Shown here one piece after another: positions 53,601-64,000 of a stretch of DNA of 64,000 nt; the stretch's first letter is position 1, and each line of letters begins with the position of its first letter. The DNA is from Liolophura sinensis. Taxonomy: Eukaryota > Mollusca > Polyplacophora > Chitonida > Chitonidae. The notes under the pieces are model-generated. The model worked only from the letters and a program-made list of their open reading frames with translations, had not been told where the DNA came from and did no database searches. The stretch covers positions 9,048,281 to 9,112,280 of the forward strand of contig NC_088301.1 of the NCBI RefSeq assembly GCF_032854445.1, read 5' to 3'. The position numbers and the translations under genes were made by a program.

Positions 53601-54294
53601 ATAGTATTGGCGGTGATGTAAAGCAAGCGTAGAGAACGCTGCACATGCGCTGTAAGGAGTATGATGTAAGTATAACTGTCAAAAATATAATGCAATTTTT
53701 GTTGATATGAATTCTTCGATCTCGTGTCTCATGGTGTAACGGAGGTACAAATGACATCTCTTTCTTCTAGGAACTTCTAAAATTCACAAAGATTCAACTC
53801 CTGAATTTACTCCATCCTTAGCCTTCTCTGAATAACTCTTTCAATTTTCAGACTCCCATGTTATGTCTACCATTTGTGACAGGTCGCAAGGTACATTAGG
53901 ACTTTTTTAACCTTTAACGTTAAAAGAGTTCCAACTCGAACCTATAGTAATCTCTCACTGAATCCGATAAATTCCTGTATGTCTCGTGCTTTTTGTGACA
54001 ATTGTGGAATTGGAGCTGAGTATAACGGTGTATATTCCATAATTAGTTAGGCGGAGAGTCTAATAGGTGCATTGAGGTGGCAATAAACCATATACCTGTA
54101 AGTTATGAACACCTTCTCTCCACCAGGGTCCCATCTAGCAAAACAGTGGCAACAAGCACATGGTGTTCCGTCCATAGCAATACAGAGTGAAGACATGTAT
54201 CCCCATGGTAAATGCGTTTGACGTGTAGCACTATGGCAGGATCCCATAAAAGTTTCAAATCTCTGCTTCGGTATCCCATCTGGAGAGGTTTTCG

Positions 54295-54469
54295 TCAAAC
54301 GCGTGCTGTTCCCTGTTCTGCTTCTCCCTCATACAAGTCCTGTTCCGAGTTAGCCGTCAAAATTATCTCCCTTTCCGCCATTTTCTTTAGATCATGTCGG
54401 GAGAAATGTTCAATAACAGCTGCTCCAATTCCATCTCCTAATATGTTGATGGAGGTCCGGCAGCGCGCT
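54295..54469 (-). CDS. SLC1 copy B exon 8 (TM8 and C-terminus)
   Basis: It encodes [30 protein letters not shown] and an acidic tail ([11 protein letters not shown]), then TGA. The acceptor ttgtag/AG fixes Ala before Arg. Confidence 0.93.
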
Positions 54470-57400
54470 CTACAATAGGCAGTTAAAACACCATAGATAT
54501 GACGATCTTGTTTAAAAAGTGTTGCATTTATGGGTCAGTATTAGACTTGTAAAGTCTTTAATTGCATTCTGATGATGGTTCTGATCGAGGAGGTCGATGG
54601 AGAAAAAACCAATACCGATTAAAATCCTAACTCGTTCCAAGCAAGAAACGGTTTTACATGGTTCCATTTAGGTGAAACTGGAAGGCCCGTGCAGGATTAA
54701 GAGATATGAAATTTCTTAAAATCTATGCGTCGAAACAGACATTTATCAGCCGTCAACCAACAAGAACATCGCAGGTCAATAATCGCAAGGCCAATTCCCA
54801 AAACGACGTATAACAAAAACCACAATAGAAATCAGAAAGTATATGAAGTACAAAAATAGGACGGAAGAATGCAAAGAGAAGCAGTCAACAGTTTTCAACA
54901 CGCAAGGTTCTAGGCGACTGAATGAAAGCAGTATTCAAATCGTGCTACACTATAAGTTGTCGATAAAAGCTACGAAATACGTACAGAAACCAGTCGACAG
55001 CGAGCAGAGTGCTGATGTCGTCCGTGGGCAGCCCCATGGAGGTGAGGATCATAATCATGTAGATCACTCCGGTCCCCGGAACTCCGGCTGCTCCCATCGC
55101 GATCGACAGGGATAGGATACTGTGGAGAGGAATGTTACGTAAAAGCAGGATGATGCATGAAACGTTTTTTTAAAGGATATAGCCTAAAATACAGAACTGC
55201 AAGAAACTTTCTCAACTTTGTGGGACGTAGTATGGGTTTGAACCAGTTACCCTGAAGCCACGACTAGTGCCCAGCCTGGAAATAAAGTAGCTTGCATCGA
55301 TGAGGTCAAGGCTGATAGCTGTCAAATCGACCCTGAGGAAGAGTCTGAATGAGGGCATTGAGGTGGTACCTCGTTCCCAGTGACCTCATCGATGACGTCA
55401 AGGCTGATAGCTGTCAAAACGACTCAGAGGGAGAGCCGGAATGAGGGCATTGAGGTGGTACCTCCCAGTGAGTTCATGTATGTCATTTTCAAAAGTTTGC
55501 GACCATTAATGAAATACATTCCTTAAATACAGGGGTAAATTGAGTTTTTGCCATAACTTTATCCAATGCCCTTAAAACCAAAATATTTGTTCTCGAGCTC
55601 CGTTTCAAGTATCCTTTATTTCTAGTTTTGTTATTGACCGCTTAATTTGATGTACGTGTGCCTTAGGCACATTTAGAACAACGTACGTGACGTAACAGCT
55701 ATAGGCTGGAGATCTGTATTTCTGAAAGCTAAGGTAGAAATCTATGCGTCGAGACAATTGTATGCCAGCCGTCAACCAAGATGGATGCTCCTCAATTTTC
55801 TCAAAGCCAATTCCCAAAATTACTTTTTACCCAAACCATCAAAGAATGAAGAAGGCATATGAAGTACGAAATTAGGATATGTTCAAGGCGAATGAGTGAA
55901 ATTTTTGTTCAAATCGTGCACCATCTCAGTTGCGCTTTGATTGCAACTGTTCACACATCATGACGCAGAGCATCAGAGATTTTCGATGCTCTGCCCATAT
56001 TCACTTACAAGAGAATAATACGCATTGTATAAATCAAGAAACTTAGAGTGAAGGCGTTTGACGGAATAACCTTGACACACTAGTTTTTGCAGTAATAACT
56101 TATGACACTGGTTGAACTCGTCACACAACACTCAGGATCTAACAAATGCTACCTGGCGAGATGTGTACACGCTATGTGCAGGACCTTCAGTATACTGCTG
56201 CACCAGTAGGGATAATTTACAGTCAAAATGAAATTATCACTCTTATTGTAAAGTCTGCAAGAAAGGAAACTGCTTTGGTCTTTGTAGTAATATTAATGCA
56301 GAGAACATGTACGAGCTGGGGAATCTGTGGTTTTCTTTAAATAAAGCGAAGGTGGGTAAATATCTTTTACAGCGTTTGTTATATATGGGTTGCTTCAAGC
56401 TAGCAGAAAGATGACAGAAACACATCTAAGGTCTAACAGCGCTGTCGAACTTCCCAATGTTCAGACGGGCATAACTAGGTGTCAAGAGAGACGGGAAAGA
56501 GCAAGCGTTCGGTGCATTTTACCTTATAGTGACCAGCTGCCCAGCCGACAGGGGAATTCCGTTAAACTGTGCTATAAAGATGGCCATCATGGTGAAATAG
56601 AGACAGGTGCCGTCCATATTGACAGTGGCCCCTATAGACGCTATCAGCTTGGTCACTCGCGGGTCCACTCCATTCTTTTCCTCGAGACACTTAATCGTAA
56701 CTGGCAGAGTGGCACTACTGTGAAGAAGATGTAGATGTAGTATAAGAACGGTGTCCTGTAGAAAATGGCGAAGGGTTACCCCAGACTATATATTTTATAC
56801 TGGAATAACAGGATATCTAAATGAATAGGTCCGCGTGACTATGTCTGGTTTGTTGGCACAAACGGTCGTAAAAATATAAAAAATTTTCATACGTGTAATC
56901 CAGAATAGTCGATTTTCTCGAAATTTGGCGGTTAATGTTAATTATAAGATGTACGTCATGGGGAAAATGCTCCTGAGAAAGCTATGTGTTTTCAAAACTT
57001 CCCACTGGGCTCTACCTGATAAGGAAAAGAGACAAAAGCAGATTTGAGCGAGTATTCCATGTGAATACGGGTGTATTACATTCTGGGGCACCTTGATGCA
57101 ACGCCCAAAAACGTGTATTGGCCGGGACAGCCCATAGTGTAACACGCATGGATGGAAAGTGCTCTCCATTACATAATAATGCAACACTATATAGGTAGCA
57201 ACTGCTGCTCATAATGAAATAATACGGGTAGCAAGTGCTACCCATAGTGAAATAATTGTTATGTTACGGGATCTTATTAGACTGTCCGTGTCCTGGGAAA
57301 CTTCGTAGTGGATGTAATAACGGCCTCATGGAAAGAGAACAAATGCAGTCGTATTTGTTTCAAACAGTTTGACTTGTGAGTGGGTTGAATGGAGTGCCGA

Positions 57401-60400
57401 CGTTCTACTTATTCTATATTTGTAGTTTTGAAAATCAGGATAAAACGTTTAAAATTATTGTGGAGAGTATAGAAAATTGTAGTCATTTTTGAACGTTCAA
57501 AAATAATTTTCAAAATCAGACAAAAGCGCATCTTATCTAATAAAAAAACCATAACACATGTTTAAAGCTTACCTACTCTCAGATCCAAAAGCGAAGAGCA
57601 TAGCTGGTACCATACCAACTAAGAACTTGAGGGGATTTTTGCGTAGAAAAACCAGATATAGCAGAGACAAAACAATAAAGCCGTGAATAAATAACCCGAC
57701 CAGCACAGTCACAGTAAAAATGGCCAGATCTTTGAAGGTTTTTGTTGGGTCGTCCATCTCCGCTAACTTGGATGCAATCAGAAAGGCGATTCCAACAGGC
57801 GAGTACCTGTTAAAACGCACACAACCGCGGCATGAAGAACAAATCGCATAAATAATAGCTGTCTATAGGTTAGTGTGTTCGTATGGTTTTCGCCGAGAGC
57901 AAGAATATTTCACTTCAGTTCTAAGTTGGCAGTGACTTTCTTAGGTAAATGAATCGGAGCTCCAGGAATAAACCTCCGATCTTTAGTAAATAACTGACTA
58001 ACTTTCCTACAAGGCGGTTTGATTTAAAAATCGTGTTTTAATAATCTGCATTGGTCAAATAAAGTGTCTCATATTCCAAATGCAATCTTTTGTAAAATTT
58101 GAGATATAGCTAAAGTACAACGGGGTTATTACTCGAATGTAAATAGATGTAGTTTTCTTCAAAACATACCATTAATATGTGGAGTATAATGGAGTACACG
58201 GAAATCAGTGACTTTTTTGTGTAAGAGCTGTCTAGAATATGTTGATTCGTGTGGAGTGCGTTGCTGACTATGTTGCAATGAAGTACAGAGTGATACAGAT
58301 TGCAATTGTAACTTGCAACTTGTAAATTGTGTGAAGTTTAATTAATTTCTTATTAGACGAGGTTAACTGTTGGCATCAAAAGAATCATTATGGAAGTGCA
58401 GTTATACATACAAAATACAATGCATCTATTGTTGATATGTCTCTTGTTAAAATGGCAGGCTATGTCCAGCGTCCAAGCCAGTCATTCAGTCTGAGATATA
58501 AGTGGAAATGTGGAATTACTCACCAGATAAAAATTGCCACGAGCTTGAAACTGACAACTCTCAGAGCCTTAAAGAAGTCTAAGAAAGGCTTGGCCTCGTT
58601 TCCAGAAGCGGAAGTGACGCAGCCAAACAGTATGGAAGCAACAACCAGGCCCATCATGTTGATACCATCAACTTTTTCCACGATCAGTTTTATTTGTCCT
58701 TCATTCTTTGCATCTTCGTCTGAAATTTCAAATATCTTTAAATCAACCTGAATTTACAGCTTGTCAATGATATCGCCTGAATATGCTAATTTTGTTGTGT
58801 GAGCGATGATGGATATTTTGATGTTAAACCATATATATCTTGACATGTATATTCAACATACTGGTAGTCTATACAATTTTTATGCTGTATCAAGTATCAA
58901 TGGATTCTGTGCGCTAGAATAATCTGCTACAATAACAATGCCTAAATTTAACAGCTCAAGGCAGTCACTAAATCGTAGCACGGGGGGGGGGGGTCGTTTT
59001 CCCCGTGCGCACGTAGCATTACCTATACACGTATTTGCCGTGGAAACCAATACGCGGTGTGATAGCTATGTGCACGTTTAGCAATAAGTGTACTTTGTGA
59101 AAGGGGACAAAAAGGACTAGAAAATTTTTTGTTTCATTTTTTTCAAAATGTATTCTAAAATTTTTTTGCACAATGTTTTGATGAACACGAAGCACCCAAC
59201 AGACAAATATGACAAACACCTCTGCCAGCTTCTCCCATATCCTGAAAACATGACCTACGTCGTCACATGGGGTCACTGTGAGTTCGTGTTCAGCTCAAGC
59301 TGGCTTCTCCGTACATGGAGAAGTCTGCCAGCAACTTGCGGATGGTCGTAGGTTTCGCCCGTACTCTGGTGGGTTTTCTACCACCAGAATGCTGGCCGCC
59401 GGTATATAAGATAAATATTCTAGAGAACGGTGTAAATCACAAATCAAATAAATAAAATAATACTTCGTACCAAGGAGCTAAAACTTTTAATGACATTTTT
59501 AAAAAATTCTTTTATGTCCGACACGTTTGTAGAGAAAGGTGCAGTCTACATGCAGTGGTATGGCACGTGTACAGGCTAAGTGTCATATACATACCAGCCA
59601 TGATTAAAATCCCTGTGGTATGGCATAGATCCACTTTAGATTTTGACGATGTATGCATTTTTTATGTTGAAGTTTCTTATTATACAAAAATTTAAGAAAA
59701 ACGATGTGTTCGTTTATCAAGCTGCAAAGAAGCCAGATGCAATCGCCTCTAAATTGATTGAAGTTGACTGAAAACAATTTTATATTTTTTATACGCAGGT
59801 CGAACATAGGAAAATCGACAGATTATCTTCTTCAGTCACAAGCATGGAGATCATATATACAGTAAGAGAGAAATAATACATAATGCGTAGTGGACACCAG
59901 CTTCTTCATTTAGTTTTATAGATTTATTTTAATTAGGTGTAAATATCTATAAAACAACAACAACAACAACAAAAAACGGACAGAAAAATTCTCGTTATAC
60001 ATACAGCTGGATGGAAAGAAGGCAGTGTCTTATAATTGTTTTAGTTTTACTGGAATTCCACGGTTGTTGCTGTTTTTCTCCAAAAATCGTGTTTATTTGC
60101 AAATCCCAAACTGGGTTAGATCACAGAACTGATAGTGAGTACGTCAGAGCGCTGATTTTCTCTTGTGCAACTGCGGACTAAATTGCCTATTCACCTATAG
60201 TAGGCAACAGATCTTCTGACCGTCCAGTTTTACAGTAGAGTTGTTGTTGGTGCCATATGTTCTGGTCTGCTGGATTACCATGGCTGTGTTCTGTGCTCAT
60301 GCTGGGCCTTATTATCACCACATCGTACTGAAGATGAAAGCAGCTGACATATTGGACAAAATGCGTGTCTTACCACTGATATTTTTCACAGCGTTCAAAA

Positions 60401-62709
60401 CCGAGGAAAAAGATGACGAGTTGCCCATAGTCGTCGTTCCATCGCCTGTCACTTCTCTAGTCTTCTTCTGCATGAAAAGTTGAATATTGAATAAATAAGC
60501 ATATTGCCTTTTATGACAAGCTTGCCCAGAGTTCTGAGGTACCAATCTGCTATCACAATGGATATGTGGACAACACTGTGTCAGTTATTACTATGAAAAA
60601 CTGCCATTCTTTGACCTAATTCTGCTTAAAGTATGCTTCTGTGAACATTTACAGGGAGTTGTAAAGACAAGGTAGATTCCTTTCAAGGTTGTTATCTTAC
60701 TTCACTAACTTTCATCGTGAATAGATTATGGCAATAATCGCATTTAAATGAAGCGCTAAAATAAAACTTAACTGAGGTACGTGTAAATTAATATACAAGA
60801 ACCCGGTTTTCGATATTACGTGTGACCATTTGCCACTATCACACTGTCCTTGCAGATCTGGTTTTATTGTCCTGGCTATATTTTACTCAGTGTACTCGGA
60901 TAGTTTGGACAGCGTGTCTGTTGCTTCTCATGTAGTGAAACTGCGCTAGATTATTCGGATAGCAATGCTAATTAGAGACACGCTTGGTTGATCTAGGGTT
61001 GATTCATTGATGAACTTTGTCTAGAGGATTGACAAACTAAGTCAACAAACAGCTGATTTTACCTCTGTAACTCTCATTTGTATGTATTAGCGTTGAGAAA
61101 AAAACTAGTTAAACTATAACGTCTTTATTTGGCAGACTTAAAGGACTCGTGTTTTATAAACAAATAACATAACGCATGTAATTCGATATTCGAAGTGCGT
61201 TTTGTGTATATGTAAGTCATGACGTCAGGTGTTCATGCAGACAGTGACTTGATAGCTGACTGTGGTGGTGTCACGTACAGAGCTCAATACTGTGATTGGT
61301 TAGTCAGAATACTACTGGCAGCCTCTTCCCAATAAAAAAATTGTAGTTTAATGCAGGTTGTAAAGAATGAATGAATGATTATGGCTTAACGCCACATCGG
61401 CAATATTTCAGCCATATCTTGGCAAAGGTTGTAACGATATCGTACAGCTTAAATCTCAGCACACAATGGAACAACGTGTATCAAAGCGCTTACCGATTTG
61501 AAGCAAACTTCAACAAGGTTGTCCGGGACCATGTTCCTGTGAAATATAATTCAAGTTGGTGTTATGATGCAGTCTTTCGATATATACAGGATGGACGTAC
61601 TTCTCACTTGTAGAGTAACCTTGTCTCTGTAATGCATGTACGCTAATATTTAATGACACTGGTGATATTGTCTTTATCTGTATATCTATATACTGAACCA
61701 TTGATGTTATATGTTCGCACCCAGTCGTCGCTGGCCCCCTTCCACCCACACATAAACCAGATGTCGACATATTGCTGAAATATTGGTGTGTACAACGTAG
61801 CTTCAAATAACCAACCAAATAAATAAACATGATCCTGTAGAGTAAGTTATATGTGTTTTGAAGAAATGCATGTATTTCTTACACAATTATGCATATTTAC
61901 TAAAGACTGTGGCGGATTAAAGCGAGAGGGCAGTAGGGAGAGGCCAGACTTTGTCTAAAATGAGACAATAGCATTTTAACGGACAAACCAACTGCAAACT
62001 ATCAAGCGAATTCTGGGTCCGAACATACACTGAGTGTTAAAAATTGGTTGTGAGTCGTGCTGAGACTTATTTTAATTACCGAACAGACCGTTTGGCCTGC
62101 CACCACGTGACGTATACGCAAGAAAATAAATACTACTATGCTTCACCGAAGACAAGTGCTACTTAAAAAGGTAACATGCACAAATTGTAACAGCAATGTT
62201 TACCTGAAAAGATCCATGAAGGCGAGGCCTGGATTTGAGGATGAGGAGGGGATGTCTGGGACCAAGCTTGGCCGCCCACTTGTCCTATCCCCCGGACGAA
62301 CTGTCACTACTAGAATTACCCCTAAGACAGACGCAAGCACGAGGGTAGAGATGTAATAGGCCGAGGCCCGAAGACCAATCTTTCCTGAAGACCGGATGTC
62401 GATTTCGGCCGTAGCGCACAAGAGACTTGACACAACGATCGGGATTAACAGCATCTTCATACTCTGTAGGAAAAGCTCCCCGGGAAAACGAAGGTAGACA
62501 ATCTCTGGCTGGCTAAGTTTGGGGTCTTTGGAGTTTAGGCCTAATCCAATGGCGACCCCAACAAGAACTCCAACCAACATAAGCAACACCAGCAAGTTGG
62601 ACTTCAGGAAACCGACGAAACATTTTCGTGTGACAGACTTGGGCAGCCATTTGCGATCCCTTTCCTCTGCGTTCCTAACAAGGTCATCCTTCGGATTAAG
62701 GGGCTCCAT
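54295..62709 (-). CDS. SLC1-family amino-acid transporter, copy B (8 coding exons)
   Basis: Tandem paralogue of the downstream SLC1 gene, predicted 525 aa. Coding exons in transcript order are 62204-62709, 61494-61536, 60374-60467, 58524-58719, 57573-57806, 56523-56717, 54985-55119 and 54295-54469. Exon number and phases equal those of copy A, and exons 2, 5, 6 and 7 have identical lengths. Seen: [11 protein letters not shown] start, TM1-3, a loop with sequons N199 and N212, HP1 GSESSSATLP, TM7 [11 protein letters not shown]2 [13 protein letters not shown]8 [16 protein letters not shown]. Phe399 and Ala469 replace the Glu and Asp of glutamate transporters, as in copy A. The copies differ most in the N-terminal cytoplasmic segment, the glycosylated loop and the C-terminal tail, where this copy is acidic and Glu/Gln-rich. 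Substrate unknown. Confidence 0.92.
54985..55119 (-). CDS. SLC1 copy B exon 7 (HP2)
   Basis: It encodes [20 protein letters not shown] and [17 protein letters not shown]; donor ttct/gtacgt. Confidence 0.95.
55296..55480 (+). repeat. Tandem duplication, 92-bp unit, two copies
   Basis: atcgatgaggtcaaggctga at 55296 recurs as atcgatgacgtcaaggctga at 55388; both continue to gagggcattgaggtggtacc. It is in intron 6 of copy B. Confidence 0.93.
56523..56717 (-). CDS. SLC1 copy B exon 6 (HP1 serines, TM7)
   Basis: It encodes [39 protein letters not shown] and [16 protein letters not shown]. The Phe for Glu change is shared with copy A. Confidence 0.95.
57573..57806 (-). CDS. SLC1 copy B exon 5 (TM5-TM6, start of HP1)
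   Basis: It encodes [19 protein letters not shown] through [16 protein letters not shown] to FGSES, with donor agtag/gtaagc. Confidence 0.94.
57880..57945 (-). repeat. SINE family 1 fragment, minus strand
   Basis: ggttttcgccgagagcaaga and atatttcactt are a short remnant of the reverse-complemented 3' end. Confidence 0.4.
58524..58719 (-). CDS. SLC1 copy B exon 4 (TM4 region)
   Basis: It encodes [20 protein letters not shown] and [18 protein letters not shown]. One codon longer than in copy A. Confidence 0.93.
58982..58992 (+). repeat. Poly-G run
   Basis: About 11 consecutive G residues in intron 3 of copy B; length may vary or be misread. Confidence 0.9.
59271..59460 (+). repeat. SINE family 1, head truncated
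   Basis: cactgtgagttcgtgttcag, tgcggatggtcgtaggtttc and agaatgctggccgccggtat, with a tail caaataaataaaat. It is in intron 3 of copy B. Confidence 0.85.
60374..60467 (-). CDS. SLC1 copy B exon 3 (glycosylated loop)
   Basis: It starts [13 protein letters not shown], has NSS and NIS sequons and is four codons shorter than in copy A. Only the first seven residues are shared without gaps. Confidence 0.85.
61494..61536 (-). CDS. SLC1 copy B exon 2 (43-bp micro-exon)
   Basis: It encodes [15 protein letters not shown], one residue different from copy A. Acceptor atttcacag, donor tcg/gtaagc. Confidence 0.92.
61715..61830 (+). repeat. Dispersed repeat 3' end (third family)
   Basis: gtcgctggcccccttccacc, gacatattgctgaaatattg and aaccaaccaaataaataaac. 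A related stretch, gattatggcttaacgccaca with caatatttcagccatatctt, lies at 61376-61420. Confidence 0.45.
62204..62709 (-). CDS. SLC1 copy B exon 1 (residues 1-169, TM1-TM3)
   Basis: It starts [16 protein letters not shown] and contains [21 protein letters not shown] good acceptor (tttttattttcaag) ends 16 bases before the ATG, so this exon probably starts at 62725 and an untranslated exon lies upstream. Confidence 0.92.
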
Positions 62710-64000
62710 TCTTTAAGAGTATCCGCTTGAAAATAAAAACAAAAGCCGTTCAGTAAAGTTGTATGAAGTGTTCATCTACTCACACTAATATCAGTTCCAC
62801 TTGCGGATAGAGAAAAATACAGCGACTGGGCTATACTCCATCCAAAGCAGAAGTACATGAACGCGTGACTCAAAAATACATCAACGACCTCATCGAAAGT
62901 GTCGCGTTCCCTGTTTGAAACAACTTCCCAAATCAAGTGCAAGTGAGAGACCTGGTGAAATAGGTCGTGCAGTCCTCCGTATCACATTATTCGGATAGGT
63001 CCCATTCTGTTTTAGATAGGTGACTGGCAATAGCCGGGCAACGAATGCCGGTGACCTTCATAATGCTGGGTGCACGCTTGGGTAAGCGCACTACACACTG
63101 GCCTTTGTACTAAAAAACACTTCGTCTGTCCACCAGAGCAAATCGCACCTACCTCCCGTCGACCGATTTGAGTCAAGAAATGTATAGTTTTTTTTTTGTG
63201 AAAGCGGGTGACACTTGATTTTTCTTGCTTGTTGAATCTGCTTTTCTGGCAGGTAAATAATCCGTGGACTATGAGGGACAATGCCCAGTTAAATAAAGTC
63301 GGTCCAAGCCGCACTATTTTGTTAGACTAACAGCAGAGAATGATTTGATTTTACTCGGCTTATGGAGGAGAGGAAATGTTCAGCAAATGGGTCCATCGTC
63401 CAGCGCCAATGTACAAAGTAACTAGTTAGCCAACGTTCACAGTTCATACGCTGTGCTTGGGTATGGCGTAAAACACCACATTAAGAAATACACATTGTCG
63501 GGCAGGCAAGTGTGAAACGTTCGAAATAACGTGACCAAAAAACTGCCAATAGGGTCAGTGGGAGTTGTATATTTGAATTAGTCACCTATTTAATTACGGA
63601 GAAATAGAAAAAACTACACGACACCAGACTTCTCGGTCCCATGGGAAACATTTGATTTTATAGCTGTTTTACGTCACATACATTTTCTCGTCAGTGTCAT
63701 GAGCAAACCACCAATCGGCATTCTCTCGTGTTTAACTCGTGAACCATAAAGTGACATTCCGCGTCGATGATCGCAAACCTATTTCCAAAGCAACCTAAAA
63801 CTCCAGTTCCCAAAGGAATATGTAAGAAATAATATATTAATATTAAAGTTGATTACAAGTAAGAAAGAAGTGGCCAACAGATAATGAGATGGAGAACGAC
63901 TTGTGGCCTTCAGAGAAAGTTACTCTACGCAAATGATCCGCATTTAGTCACTAAGGCTTCACAGAGTTGGGAATTCACAAATTTCCTGTGAATACAAGGT
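62710..64000. other. 5' flank of SLC1 copy B to window end
   Basis: It begins with the likely acceptor for exon 1. I see no further exon of a known family and no strong repeat apart from a small SINE-like remnant near 63455-63485 (ggtatggcgtaaaacaccac). The promoter of copy B may lie here or beyond the window. Confidence 0.35.

Larger units (their letters stand above)
53262..53663. repeat. Inverted repeat, arms about 50 bp
   Basis: The arm at about 53262-53311 (tacagcgcatgctccact, tacgttcgctttacatcact) pairs with the arm at about 53605-53663, whose reverse complement reads tacagcgcatgtgcagcgtt and tacgcttgctttacatcacc. They are roughly 300 bp apart. Confidence 0.65.
48329..54294. other. Spacer between SLC1 copy A (5' side) and copy B (3' side)
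   Basis: It should hold the promoter and any untranslated 5' exon of copy A and the 3' UTR of copy B. It contains two inverted repeats and two SINE pieces, listed separately. A donor-like AAGCG/gtaagt on the minus strand near 50775 could end a non-coding first exon of copy A, but nothing confirms it. Confidence 0.4.

Overview
This is a window of animal nuclear DNA. Genes are split into many short exons with GT-AG borders, introns are long (up to 15 kb), and base composition is AT-rich. Diverged tRNA-headed SINEs, MITEs, a LINE fragment and minisatellites fill the introns and spacers. The dominant SINE has a tRNA-like head, a conserved body (core 'ccaccataatgctggcc') and an (AATA)n tail. A second SINE ends in 'gcactcactcactc'. 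From memory these fit a marine lophotrochozoan, most likely a mollusc or brachiopod; the species cannot be fixed from the sequence alone.

Layout. (1) 149-29969, plus strand: a complete 15-exon gene for mitochondrial succinyl-CoA:3-ketoacid CoA-transferase (OXCT1/SCOT, 523 aa predicted), which activates acetoacetate for oxidation. (2) 11541-12437, plus strand, inside the 15-kb intron 5 of OXCT1: an intact intronless syntaxin (Qa-SNARE, 298 aa), probably a retrocopy. (3) 35937-48328, minus strand: an SLC1 (excitatory amino-acid transporter family) gene with 8 coding exons, 527 aa. (4) 54295-62709, minus strand: a tandem paralogue with the same 8-exon, same-phase structure, 525 aa. OXCT1 and the SLC1 pair converge tail to tail across a 6-kb spacer. 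The two SLC1 genes run head to tail with 6 kb between them. No operon-like link is implied; the genes share only position, although ketone and amino-acid handling are both metabolic.

The most interesting protein-level observation is that both SLC1 copies have the normal fold motifs (serine-rich HP1, NMDGT in TM7, GAAG in HP2, RxRT and the distal NxxxD in TM8) but differ at two positions that are nearly invariant in glutamate transporters. The TM7 proton/potassium-coupling Glu is Phe, and the TM8 Asp that holds the substrate amino group is Ala. They look like a duplicated, functionally diverged SLC1 lineage.

At DNA level the window shows a likely GC-AG intron in OXCT1, a minisatellite that has multiplied an OXCT1 splice donor seven times, a SINE ending 18 bp from a 3' splice site, SINEs with perfect target-site duplications, internally deleted SINEs, a PIF/Harbinger-type non-autonomous element with a TAA duplication and a remnant Myb/MADF-like ORF, and a LINE reverse-transcriptase fragment in which the GPLLFL motif has grown into a minisatellite. 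All exon borders were read by eye from splice consensus, frame and known family alignment; no search was run.
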